From positions 441,564-505,563 of the forward strand of contig NZ_VCIX01000091.1 of the NCBI RefSeq assembly GCF_006345825.1: a stretch of DNA of 64,000 nucleotides, in the 5' to 3' direction. Within the stretch, counting starts at the first letter, position 1; the number at the start of each line of letters is the position of its first letter. This document shows, in pieces, positions 41,442 through 51,900 of the stretch. Source of the stretch: Paenibacillus paridis. GTDB lineage: Bacteria > Bacillota > Bacilli > Paenibacillales > Paenibacillaceae. The notes under the pieces are model-generated. The model was not told the DNA's origin, ran no database searches, and saw nothing but the letters and a program-made list of their open reading frames with translations. The position numbers were made by a program, and so were the translations under genes.

Positions 41442-42701
41442 GTGAAGAAGAGAAAATGGTTATTATTAACAGTAATGATGATGCTGACGGTATTTGTATT
41501 GCAGCCGACTGGAGGAGAAGCTGCTTCCCTTAGTGATATCAAGAAGCAAATTGCAGCTGCCAAGGCCGAAATGAAGGAAGCGGAGCGGCTCGCTGCGAAA
41601 GCCGAGCAGCAGGCAGCCAATGCTCAGAAGCAAGCAGTTAATGCAAAGAACGAAAAGGGCGATATCGTTACGAAAAAAGCAGAGGCGGAAGCTTCTATTC
41701 AAAATCTGATGGCGGAGATCGATAATGTCGTCATTAATAAAACAAAAACGCAAGCGCAAAGCGACGCCAAGGAAGAAGAGCTTCTGCAAACCGGGTTGGA
41801 GCTTGAGCAGGCGGAAGAGCGCGTAAAAACGAGAGACGAGCTGCTGCAATCCCGGATGCGGCTAATGTATACGAATGGGTTTGTCTCTTATATGGACGTA
41901 TTGCTAAGCGCGACAAGCTTTACTGATTTTATTGATCGCTTTGATGCGCTTCAGTCCATTTTATCGCAGGATCGTGATATTTTGGCTGAGCAAAGAGAAG
42001 AGAAGGAGCTTGTCTCCCTCAAGAAAATTGAGGTGGAGAAGCAGTTTGAAGAAGTGAAGGCAATCTACGCGAAGCTTGAGCTATATGAGGCTCATCTCGT
42101 GAAGAAGGAACAAGAGAAGGAAACGATGATTGCCAGCTACAACGAAAATATTAAGGAGATTGACAATAAGCTCTCGCAAATCGACAGTACACTTGAAGAG
42201 CTTGAGGGCATTAGCAAGGAACAAGAGGAGCTGCTCATGGCCCTTGCTTCCAAGGTATCGAAGCTGAATGCCGAGAAAAATAAAATCTCGAACCCTTATA
42301 CCGGTGGCAAGCTTGGTATGCCAATCAGGGACAGTTACCGAATTAGCTCGAACTTCGGTACGCGGGTTCACCCGATTTCCGGTAAAAAGCATACGCACAC
42401 AGGCATTGATTTTGCGGCACCGCAAGGAACCGACATTTATGCAGCTGAGGGGGGCGTAGTACTCGTAGCCCAAACATGGAGCAGCTACGGAAACTGTGTC
42501 ATTATCGATCATGGCAACGGGCTTTGGACGCTGTACGGGCATATTCGCAATGGTGGGATCAAAGTTGAAAAAGGCGAAACGGTGAAGAAAGGCCAGAAAA
42601 TTGCCGAGGTTGGCAGTACAGGCAACTCGACGGGCCCGCATCTCCATTTCGAAGTGCGCGTCAACCAAACGCCAGTAAACCCAAGCAGCTATCTGAAATA
42701 G
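41442..42701 (+). CDS. Secreted coiled-coil M23 peptidoglycan endopeptidase, probable FtsEX target
   Basis: A 419-residue exported hydrolase. A signal peptide (KKRKWLLLTVMMMLTVFVL... cleaved near GGEA-A) is followed by a long coiled coil (about 30-260; KAEMKEAERLAAKAEQQAAN and many heptads) and a C-terminal LytM/M23 domain with zinc ligands in HTHTGIDFAAP (about 316) and HLHFEVRVN (about 400). This is the EnvC/CwlO-like layout activated by FtsEX through the coiled coil; here the gene sits in the same operon as ftsEX. GTG 41442 has AGGTGG 9 bases upstream, better than GTG 41430, which lies inside it. Confidence 0.9.
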   Translation: MKKRKWLLLTVMMMLTVFVLQPTGGEAASLSDIKKQIAAAKAEMKEAERLAAKAEQQAANAQKQAVNAKNEKGDIVTKKAEAEASIQNLMAEIDNVVINKTKTQAQSDAKEEELLQTGLELEQAEERVKTRDELLQSRMRLMYTNGFVSYMDVLLSATSFTDFIDRFDALQSILSQDRDILAEQREEKELVSLKKIEVEKQFEEVKAIYAKLELYEAHLVKKEQEKETMIASYNENIKEIDNKLSQIDSTLEELEGISKEQEELLMALASKVSKLNAEKNKISNPYTGGKLGMPIRDSYRISSNFGTRVHPISGKKHTHTGIDFAAPQGTDIYAAEGGVVLVAQTWSSYGNCVIIDHGNGLWTLYGHIRNGGIKVEKGETVKKGQKIAEVGSTGNSTGPHLHFEVRVNQTPVNPSSYLK

Positions 42702-42724
42702 TTCCAACTCCATAACGAATGATC

Positions 42725-42752
42725 AAAGGCAGCCCTTGTGGCTGCCTTGTTT
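42725..42752 (+). terminator. Terminator of ftsE-ftsX-M23 operon
   Basis: AAAGGCAGCC-CTTGT-GGCTGCCTT followed by GTTT. Confidence 0.8.
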
Positions 42753-42881
42753 GAACTATAGAACGTCAACCTGGAAAATGATCATCTTTACCGTATAATA
42801 CAAATAATTCTAACCCATTTGTCATATACTAAGGTGGTCTTAAATCAAAGACCGTGTAAGATGAGAAGGTGGTGTAGACAG

Positions 42882-44339
42882 GTGCATTTCAAAGGACGCA
42901 CAGTAATCGCGTTCGTTATGCTGACGATGATTGCATCCGTGCTCGTGACGCTGACGATTGCGGATCAAATCATTAAACCGGACAAGCCATCGCTGGCTGC
43001 ACTCACCGCTTCCGCTGCTGGCGAGGGTGAGCGTTTCAGGCTGAATGAGGATGAGCTGACGAAGCTTAACGCGGTGCTGGAATTAATTGAAACAAAATAT
43101 TACCAAAAAGTCGATCGCCTCGAGCTGCTCGACGGCGCTGTGAGCGGAATGATGTCATCACTGGACGATCCCTACTCGGTTTATATGGAGAAGGATGTGG
43201 CTCAGCATTTCTCGGAGTCCATCGAAGGCTCCTTTACGGGCATCGGTGCAGAGGTTACGCTTGAGAATGGTCGAATTGTCGTTGTTTCCCCGATTAAGGG
43301 CTCACCGGCGGAGCGCTCAGGCTTGCTTGCCAAGGACATTCTGCTTACGGTTAACGGTGCGAAGCTTGACGGATTGAATTTACAGGATGCGGTAGCAAAG
43401 ATCCGGGGGCCTAAAGGTACCAAAGCTAAGATTCAAGTCCAGCGAGCGGGTTTCTCTGATCCGATTCAGCTCGTGTTGATCCGTGATGATATCGATGTGG
43501 AGACGGTGTACAGCAGCCTGCGTCCGGATGGAACGGGTGTCATTGAAATCAGGCAATTCTCCTTGCATACGGCAGAGCGATTTAAGCAGGAGCTTGCCAA
43601 GCTGGAGGAGCAAGGATTGAAAGGGCTTGTGCTGGACGTGCGCAACAATCCAGGCGGTGTGCTGCCCGTTGTTGTGGATATTGCACAGACCTTCCTGCCT
43701 AAGGGAGCGACCGTCGTCCAAGTCGAAGACCGCGACGGAAATCGGGAGAAGACGTTGTCCAAGGGACAAAGCAAGAACTACCCGATAGCGGTTCTGATGA
43801 ATAACGGAAGTGCTAGCGCTTCTGAAATATTGGCAGGAGCACTGCAGGAAAGTGCAGGAGCCAAGCTTGTTGGCGAAACCTCGTTCGGCAAAGGTACGGT
43901 ACAGGTGAGCTATAATAAAGCGCTTGGTGACGGTAGCCTCTTGAAAATGACTATTGCCAAATGGTTAACGCCAAACGGCAATTGGATTCATCAAAATGGG
44001 ATTAAACCGGATATCACTGTGCAGCCGCCTGATTTATACACCGTGGCCAGGCTGACTCTGCCGGAGACGCTTAAGCAGGATATGCTGGGTGAACAAGTGC
44101 GCAGCGTTCAAATTATGCTGCACGGCCTTGGCTACGAGCCGAAGCGTGAGGATGGTTATTATGGCGCAGAAACGACAGAGGCCGTTAAGAAATTTCAAAC
44201 GGAGCACAGTTTATCGGTTACGGGACAGGTCGATAAGCTGACTGGCGAAGCGCTGGAGAAAGCGGTCATTGGTTGGATTCAGGATGAGAAAAATGATACG
44301 CAGCTCCATGAAGCAATTAAGGCAGTAGGCAGGAAATGA
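42882..44339 (+). CDS. ctpB: CtpB-like carboxyl-terminal processing protease (S41) with peptidoglycan-binding domain
   Basis: Extracytoplasmic serine protease; in B. subtilis CtpB cleaves SpoIVFA to signal to the mother cell during sporulation. 485 residues: signal anchor (TVIAFVMLTMIASVLVTLTI), PDZ domain (about 110-195), S41 core with nucleophile in NNGSASASEILAGAL (Ser about 309) and general base in TSFGKGTVQVSY (Lys about 336), then a PG_binding_1 repeat (VRSVQIMLHGLGYEPKREDG). GTG 42882 has AAGGTGG 9 bases upstream. A TATAAT at 42794 may be its -10. Confidence 0.9.
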   Translation: MHFKGRTVIAFVMLTMIASVLVTLTIADQIIKPDKPSLAALTASAAGEGERFRLNEDELTKLNAVLELIETKYYQKVDRLELLDGAVSGMMSSLDDPYSVYMEKDVAQHFSESIEGSFTGIGAEVTLENGRIVVVSPIKGSPAERSGLLAKDILLTVNGAKLDGLNLQDAVAKIRGPKGTKAKIQVQRAGFSDPIQLVLIRDDIDVETVYSSLRPDGTGVIEIRQFSLHTAERFKQELAKLEEQGLKGLVLDVRNNPGGVLPVVVDIAQTFLPKGATVVQVEDRDGNREKTLSKGQSKNYPIAVLMNNGSASASEILAGALQESAGAKLVGETSFGKGTVQVSYNKALGDGSLLKMTIAKWLTPNGNWIHQNGIKPDITVQPPDLYTVARLTLPETLKQDMLGEQVRSVQIMLHGLGYEPKREDGYYGAETTEAVKKFQTEHSLSVTGQVDKLTGEALEKAVIGWIQDEKNDTQLHEAIKAVGRK

Positions 44340-44362
44340 TACAGGCACGTCGAATGAATAAG

Positions 44363-44400
44363 AGGTTGACTCTGTTTAACGGAGTCGGCCTTTTATTTTT
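44363..44400 (+). terminator. Terminator of ctpB
   Basis: AGGTTGACTC / GAGTCGGCCT stem with T-rich tail between ctpB and minJ. Confidence 0.8.
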
Positions 44401-44444
44401 TTGTGCATGGAAGGAAATGCGGAACGTACGAAGGAGTGTTAGCT

Positions 44445-45746
44445 TTGGAAACGGCGATGGAAGTGCTGGAGAGGCTCGGACAAGCGGCTGTTCAATTGGT
44501 GGCACAGCCATTTTATTATATTGCGGTGTTATTTATTATTCTGCAGTACACAAGGCAGATCAGGATGGAGAGGCAAATGTTTGCGGTTAAGCTGCACCAT
44601 TGGCCGAGTTTAGTTCTTAAAGCGCTGGCTGCTGGTTTGTTGGTTGGGATTTTCGTTTCCGCTGCCGGTGTATTCATTGGTGTAGCCTTGACAGGAGAAG
44701 CTGTCATTTGGCTCTGGGCTACTGCGGCTGTTCTCATGCTCGCACGAATACGATATTTATGCTTTGCCTACAGTGCAGGTGTCATCACGCTGCTGCAATG
44801 GCTGATAGGCTGGACCACTTTGTCTGATCGAACCGATTGGCTAGGAGCAATGGCAGCGTCCCTTGCGGGAATTGATGCTGCGGGATTGCTTGTGCTGGTT
44901 GCGATCTTACATTTGGCAGAAGCGATTCTTGTACGCTGGCAAGGAGCTAAGCTGGCAACGCCTTTGTTTCTTGAAGGCAAGCGAGGAAAGCTGATCGGAG
45001 GTTATATGCTGCAAGGCTTTTGGCCTGTGCCACTATTAATGCTTGTACCAAGTGGTGTAGGCAGTGCATCTGCATTGACGCTTCCTTGGACACCGCTATT
45101 TGGCGCAGATGGATCGCAGGGCTGGACGTTCGTGGCTTTGCCTATGATTATCGGGTTTACAGAGATGACGCGTTCCTTATTGCCCCGAGATAAAGCCAAT
45201 CATGCGGCTAAAGGCTTGCTGTTATATAGCATAGGATTGGCGGCTGCGGCTGTTTTAGCCTGGTGGCAGCCTATTCTCCTTCCACTTGCAGGGCTTGCCT
45301 CCTTATTGCTGCATGAAGCGATTATATGGCGCAGTCGTGCCATAGAAGCGGCACAGTCTCCATTGTACGTTCATGATTCCCGGGGCTTGCGTATCCTGGG
45401 CATTGTGCCTGGAACGCCAGCTGCAGCCATGGGACTTGTTACAGGCGAGATCGTGCATAAGGTTAATGGTATCCGTGTGAAAACAAAGGAAGAGCTGTAT
45501 GAGGCTCTTGTCCAGAACTCTGCCTTTTGCAAGCTGGAGGTACTGAATCTGGCAGGAGAAATCAAGTTTGCGCAGCGCGCTCGATTTACAGGCGAGCATC
45601 ATCAGCTTGGCGTAATATTAGCTCCGGACGAGCAGGCGAACTATTATGCCTCTACTGGACCAGCTTCATTACTAGAGCTGCTTAGAAGCTATCATGCCTC
45701 GAACAGGCGCGGCGAGCGGGCAGAGAGGGCAGAAAGCTTCAAGTAA
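44445..45746 (+). CDS. minJ: MinJ-like polytopic PDZ protein
   Basis: In B. subtilis MinJ bridges DivIVA and MinCD at the poles and division sites. The 433-residue protein has roughly seven to eight hydrophobic segments (about 20-310) followed by a C-terminal PDZ domain (LRILGIVPGTPAAAMGLVTG; EIVHKVNGIRVKTKEELYEA). Position directly after ctpB matches yvjD/minJ. The start is TTG 44445, since AAGGAG is 8 bases upstream; the earlier in-frame ATG lacks a site. Confidence 0.82.
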   Translation: METAMEVLERLGQAAVQLVAQPFYYIAVLFIILQYTRQIRMERQMFAVKLHHWPSLVLKALAAGLLVGIFVSAAGVFIGVALTGEAVIWLWATAAVLMLARIRYLCFAYSAGVITLLQWLIGWTTLSDRTDWLGAMAASLAGIDAAGLLVLVAILHLAEAILVRWQGAKLATPLFLEGKRGKLIGGYMLQGFWPVPLLMLVPSGVGSASALTLPWTPLFGADGSQGWTFVALPMIIGFTEMTRSLLPRDKANHAAKGLLLYSIGLAAAAVLAWWQPILLPLAGLASLLLHEAIIWRSRAIEAAQSPLYVHDSRGLRILGIVPGTPAAAMGLVTGEIVHKVNGIRVKTKEELYEALVQNSAFCKLEVLNLAGEIKFAQRARFTGEHHQLGVILAPDEQANYYASTGPASLLELLRSYHASNRRGERAERAESFK

Positions 45747-45798
45747 TTGCATGGACAGTACTGCCACAGAGTATGTTGAATAAAAGCTGTGAAAAGAT

Positions 45799-45837
45799 AA
45801 AAAAGCCCGTTGAACGAATTCGTTCAACGGGCTTTTT
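45799..45837. terminator. Bidirectional terminator between minJ and the adhesin
   Basis: Perfect palindrome AAAAGCCCGTTGAACGAA / TTCGTTCAACGGGCTTTT, symmetric and flanked by A- and T-runs, serving minJ and the converging adhesin gene. Confidence 0.92.
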
Positions 45838-45938
45838 GCAATATAGGAAAGTAGATCATTTTGCTATTCATTCCCTATACTTCTCGGAATGAAACGCGCC
45901 ACGCCGCCAAAGGACGGCGATGGCCGTTTCACCTTACC

Positions 45939-48900
45939 TTACATTTTTCTGCGTTTAAAGCCAAGTGCTGCGCCTAGCAGAATGAAAGCAAATCCGAGGA
46001 GCTGCATAAGCAGATAGCTCTGCTCGCCGGTCTTCGGAAGCGTAGTAACTGGAGGCGTGCTGCTGTCTACACCGCCAAGAGGTACTTCGACATCAATTTC
46101 AAAGAAGATCTCTTCTTCATTTCCGTCTTTGTCTTTCACAATGATGGAGAACTTGTCTTTGCCGGTGTAGCCAGGGTTAGGAGTATACACCCATTTGCCG
46201 TTTTCGTCGATCGTAACAACGCCATGCTCTGGCTTTTGGCCGACGCTTGGTTTGCTGTCTTTTGGAACATCGACGCTGCCTTCAACAGGCTTGTCCTGCT
46301 CAGTTGTTTCGTGCTCAACCGGCGGCTGGCTAGGCTGCGGTTTAGTTGGTTCTTCCGTCTCTCCAGGAATCTCAGGATCAACAGGATCAGGTCCTGGCGT
46401 TACCGGAGGAAGCACTGGAGGAGGAGTAGTAGGAATGACAGGTGGGTTAGGCGTAAAGTACAAGCCTAAATCAATCGTCAAATCTTCCCATCCGTTAGGA
46501 GCACTCTCTCCAATGATGATGGCTTCGGTATAGCCGTCTACCCGTTTGTTTGAATCGTTTGCAGGCGTAGTTCCGTCCGCTTCAGCATAGGTAGCCATAT
46601 GGCCGGCTGGAATAACGAATTGGACATAGTATTGCCCGCCTATCAATTGATCGAACAAGTAGTAGCCTGGCTTTCCGCTTGCATCATCTTTTGTTCTGGT
46701 TTCTGTAATGAATGTTTTGTTAGCATCATACAGTTTGACCCAAACATCGTTCATTCCACGGTTGTCAGCTTCATCCTGTTTGCCGTTGGTGTTGGAATCA
46801 AACCATACGTAGTTACCGATCTTGCCTTTGGCAATCAAGCCTAAATCGATACTATGGTCGATCCAACCAGCGGCGTGACCAATGGTTATTACAGATGTGA
46901 TGCCTAGTGTATCGGTTGTGTTAGAATCAAGAGCTTCATCCGAGCCTTTGCCAGCAGTTGTCTTTTCGTAATCAACAGGAAGGACGAATTGAACGTAATA
47001 ATCGCCTTCGCGCAGATTTTCAAAAAGATAGTAGCCAGCTTTTCCGGTTTTGTCATTTGCGGTAGTGGTTACAGCAAATGGCGTTCCGGAAGCATTGTCT
47101 TTGAATAGTCTTACTTCAATGCCATTAATGCCTTGTGCTTCATTTTCATTTTGTATGCCGTCACGGTTCAGATCCAGCCATACATAATTACCGATCTCGC
47201 CTTTGGCAATCAGGCCCAAATCAATGCTGGCATCAATCCAGCCCGCCGCTTCACCGATTTCGATTTTTGCAGTGGTGTGGGTACCGTCTGTTGCATTGGA
47301 ATCGGTGCCGTCATTATCGCCGCTTTCCGCTTTCGTTTTCTCATAGTCAGTCGGCAGAACGAATTGTACGTAGTAGTCGCCTTCAAGCAGTTCTTTAAAG
47401 CTGTAATAGCCAGGCTTGCCGGTAGTATCATTGGCTGTAGTCGTTACTGCAATCGGAGTTCCAGTAGGGGAATCCTTGTAGAGCTTGACTACGACGCCAT
47501 TAATGCCATCTGACTCGTCTTCATTTTGAATGCCGTCACGATTGCGGTCATGCCACACATAATCGCCAAGGCGGCCGATACCGATTAATCCTAAATCAAT
47601 GGTTAGGTCATGCCAGCCATTAGGAGCCGTCGCGCCTATGGAAATAACACTTGTAAAGCCATCAACAGTCGGATTAGAATCGTTAGCGCTCGTAGTGCCT
47701 GCTGCGCCAGCCTTAGTTAGATCAAAGATAGTTGGCACTTCGAATTTCACGAAGTAGTTGCCGCTTGTAAGCTGCTCGAATAAGTAGTAGCCAGGCTTGC
47801 CGGAAGCATCGTTAGCCGTTACGGTCTCTTCAAGGAGCTCCTTGTTTTGATCGTAAAGCTTCACTTTGATACCATTGACGCCGTCTTGCTCATCCTCATC
47901 TTGCTTGCCGTTGCTGTCCCGATCAATCCAAACGTAGTTGCCGATCGTTCCTTTGGCAACTAATCCGAGGTCAATCGTGTGATCAACCCAGCGAGTGGAT
48001 TCCCCAATAACGATTTGCTGCGTTATTCCGTTGTTGTTCGTTACATTGGAATCGGTTCCTGATCCAGCGGTTGTTCCTTCGATCGTTTTCTCGTAATCGT
48101 CAGGAATAACAAATTGTACGAAATAGTTGCCCGAAAGCAAGTGGTCGAACAGGTAGTATCCAGGTTTTCCATTACTATCATTAGCAGTGGTTGCCGTTGC
48201 AATGGGTATGCCTGACGTATTGTCTTTGTACAATTTCACTTGAATCCCATTGATGCCGTCTTTTTCGTTCTCATCCTGAATTCCGTTGCGGTTGCGATCG
48301 AGCCACACATAGTTGCCAATCTCACCACGAGGGTACAAGCCGAGGTCGATAGTCAGATCATCGGGCTGTGCGCTAGTAATGGTAATTAGATTCGTTTTGC
48401 CAGAAGCATCGATGGCATTGGAATCTAAGTCAGAAGTGGAACCTGATACTTCCGGCTTCGTTACCTCATAATCAGCAGGAACAATAAACTGGACCCGATA
48501 GCTTCCAAATGGCAAACCTTTGAAAATGTAATGACCGGCTTTGCCGTCTTTCTCTCTCGTATACGTCTGTGACACGAGGGTATTGGAGCTGTCGAACAGC
48601 TTGACTATAATGCCATTAATGCCGTTTTCTCCTGCATCCTGAATGCCATCCTCGTTGCGATCGAACCACACATAATCCCCGATTGAACCGCGTGCATCGG
48701 TAGTAACCGGAATTTCATGAGTATCCGTAACCGGTGGCGTTTCATCCGGGTCGGCCGTAACGATGTTAATGATGGACGTAGCTGCCACATCTGCAGCAGT
48801 CAGTTGGTACGGGTACGTAATTTCAATTGATTTACCGGAAGCTAGCGATGGGATCGCAGGTATACTGGAAACCTTCGTATCCGTAATGACAATGTTCGTC

Positions 48901-51900
48901 AATTCGCTGCTGCCTGTGTTGGTTACCGTAACAAGGTAATCAATCCAATCTCCTTCATCGAAGCTTGAAGCTGAAGTTCTGCTGCTTGATTTCTCGACTT
49001 TTACGGCGGCAGTAGGGATGCTTGCTTCGTCTTCGAGCGGTTCTTTGGATTCATTGTAGTAAATCGTTGCTTTGTTATCCAAATCCGTTAAGTCGAAATC
49101 ATCTGCTGTAACGGTATAAGTGCCTTCGAGCTCGATTTCGCCGCCAGGCGAAAGGTTCTTCACGATGACATATGGCGTCGATCCAGCATTACTCACGCTT
49201 GAAATGATATCAGGGCGGGAGTGGGTATTGCCGTTTATTGAAATGGAAGTACCGTTATACGTCAGTTTGTTGAAAGCAAAGCCTGTTTGCGCACGGTCCA
49301 GTTCATCCTGTACTTTAATGTTATGCAGGGTAACGGTGGACGTGTTCTTAAAGTTGATTTTGTAATTGACCTGATTGCCCACAACGACATAGCTTTGGGA
49401 AGGCGCTGCAGTGGAGCTGCCTTTCGCTACGCTGGTAATCGACTTATCGATGGATGCTGATGGATAAGACGGTACGGTTGGACCGGCTTCAATCAGGCCT
49501 AGGTCAATCGTATAATTTTTGATTTTGTCAGCGGACAAAACATCGATTGTAATCGAGTCCGTGCGGTATGGGGTGTAACCATCCGCTGTTGCCAGTTTGG
49601 TAACCTTATTGGAATCGGTGTTATCGATATGCGTTGGATCTAATCCGGGAGTGTTCGCTACGGTCGGAGCATAATGTTCCGGCAGCACGAACTCAACCTC
49701 GTAATGACCGGTTGGCAAACCTTGGAATAAATAATAGCCAGGGCTTCCGGACTGGTCATATCCAGTAATCGTATCCTTAAACGGCGTGGCAGCTCCGTCT
49801 TTATAAAGGTTTACTTTAATGCCGTTGATACCGGCACTTTGTGAGTTATCGCCAGGGTATCCTTCATTTTGCAGGCCATCGCGGTTGCTGTCGAACCATA
49901 CGAAGTTTCCGATTTCGCCAAGCGGCGCATGTTCGTCATTCGGGTGAACAAGGAAGCCTACTTTGTTTGGTTCCGCTGGCAGCATCGTTCTGCCGCTCGC
50001 AGCGCTTGTAGCTTGAATGGCGAAGGAGTTCCAGGCGACTTTACCTGATTCCGTACCTACCGGCGCATTCATTTCCCAATCAAGTACGATATAATCGCCA
50101 GCTGCTAAGTCTGAAGCGCCATCGCTGCCCTTGATATTCGTAATCTCAAAATAAAGGGACTGGATGTCGGTCAGATTATCGCCTGCAAAATTAGTCTGGT
50201 TGATCCAGCCGTTTCTGCTGCCGACGGCATTCGCAAAGTTAACGATGCTGCTTTTGTCTGACGACAGACTGTAAAATACGCGAAGATCATAGGTCACGGT
50301 TTTAACCGCTCCACCGTCTTCAGGCGTATAGGAGAACGTTTTGCCTGTGCCGGATTTTGGCGTTGTTGCTAGGTTTGGACGCCATTCGGAATTACGGTCC
50401 ACATTCGAATTCGGGTGAACAGCTTTATCGCCGATGAATGGCAGGATATCGATTGCATCAATCTTCGATAACCGCGTGTTACCGCTGTTTTGAATAACCA
50501 GCTTATAATCTGCGGATCCGCCTTCATAGGTTGTGCTGAAACGTGGGAACTCTGTATATTCAGGCGTTCCTAACGTCCCATTGTCGAAAGGTGTGTAGGA
50601 AATCGATGGCGGGCCGCTGTAGCCTCCGGAATTGGCAACGTCGAAGATGGCAGGCAAATCGCCTTTGTTCCATTTAGTCGACTTGACAATAGCGGCTAGG
50701 CCGACAGTGACTGGAGCATTCGCATCGACATAATAGTGCTCAACCGGATCGCTTGCGTTTGGTTTGAATTGCAGCGTCGTACCTGAACGGTCTGGATTAG
50801 CTGCTGCCCATGCTGGGAAACCAAGCGGGCTAAACTGATTTTTGTTGCCGTCATGCCAGAACTGGGTAGTCGCGTCAGCCGTTGTTGCAAATACTTTGTT
50901 GAGATAGCTGACCGAACCGCCAGAAGGCAAAGCGCCGGAGCGAACTTTTCCTTTGTAAGTAATCGTTAAGCTGGTGCCTGGATCTAAGGACAAGCCGCTT
51001 GGCCATGACCATTTGACTAGAGCCCGTCCATTCACATCAGCAAGCTTGACTAGGGTTGGATTAGCTGCGCCAGAAGGCAAGCCCGTGATCGTAAATGAAT
51101 TGGCTAGAGCCGTTACGAGATTTGTTTGCTTTGGATCCGTGTAATAATCGAAATCCTGAGGCAGCAAATCGTAAATGACTGGATCTACCCATGGGCCTGT
51201 CGCGTCTATCTTATTGCCCACCGTCAGTGAGAATGGAACTTCGCTTAACGGGAAGAAGGTGCCGCCGCCTGGTTGGCTTTTAGATGCTGTCAACCAAGGT
51301 TTTGGTTCATTGATCTTAAAAATGGCTACAGCCGTAGCAGGTATCTGTGCTGTATATGTCCAGTTGCCTGGCGTCGGTTGAGTCAAGGCCTCATAAGTGA
51401 CAACCGCACAGTTTTTGATGGTATCGCCTTGGTTAACTGCGGAGTCGGCGTTAGGAATTGCTGCTGCTCCACATGCTGTGTTTTCGCTAGATCGGATTCC
51501 TGTAGCTGTATCCAGCACCAAGCCGCGCAGCTCTACGCCGCCGATCGTCTGGTTTACCGGAAGCGAATCAAAGGTCCAGGAAACGCTGACTAGCGAATCG
51601 CCAGTCGGTACGTTGAGATCAGAACCGTTTCCGACCGTAAGTTGTTTATTAGGCGTTGCTTTCTCCAATGTGGTGCCATTGCTGTTTGGAGTTATCGTTG
51701 TTACTCCGCCGTTCTTTAATGTATAAGTGAAGGAAGTCCATTGGCGGTTAGGCATTTTTAAGTACGTGTACTGAAGCTCGGAAGGAAGTGTATCCGTAAG
51801 AACAATATTCCGCAGCTCGGAGTTTGCTCCGTTAGCTGAGTTTGTAATACCGCCTATCGTGAACCGTTGCTCTTGGCCATGCCAGCGATAATCGTAAGTA

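Noticed and set aside
46456..48689. CRISPR-like array
   Set aside because: The 375-bp periodicity is protein-coding module repetition, not short repeats with unique spacers.
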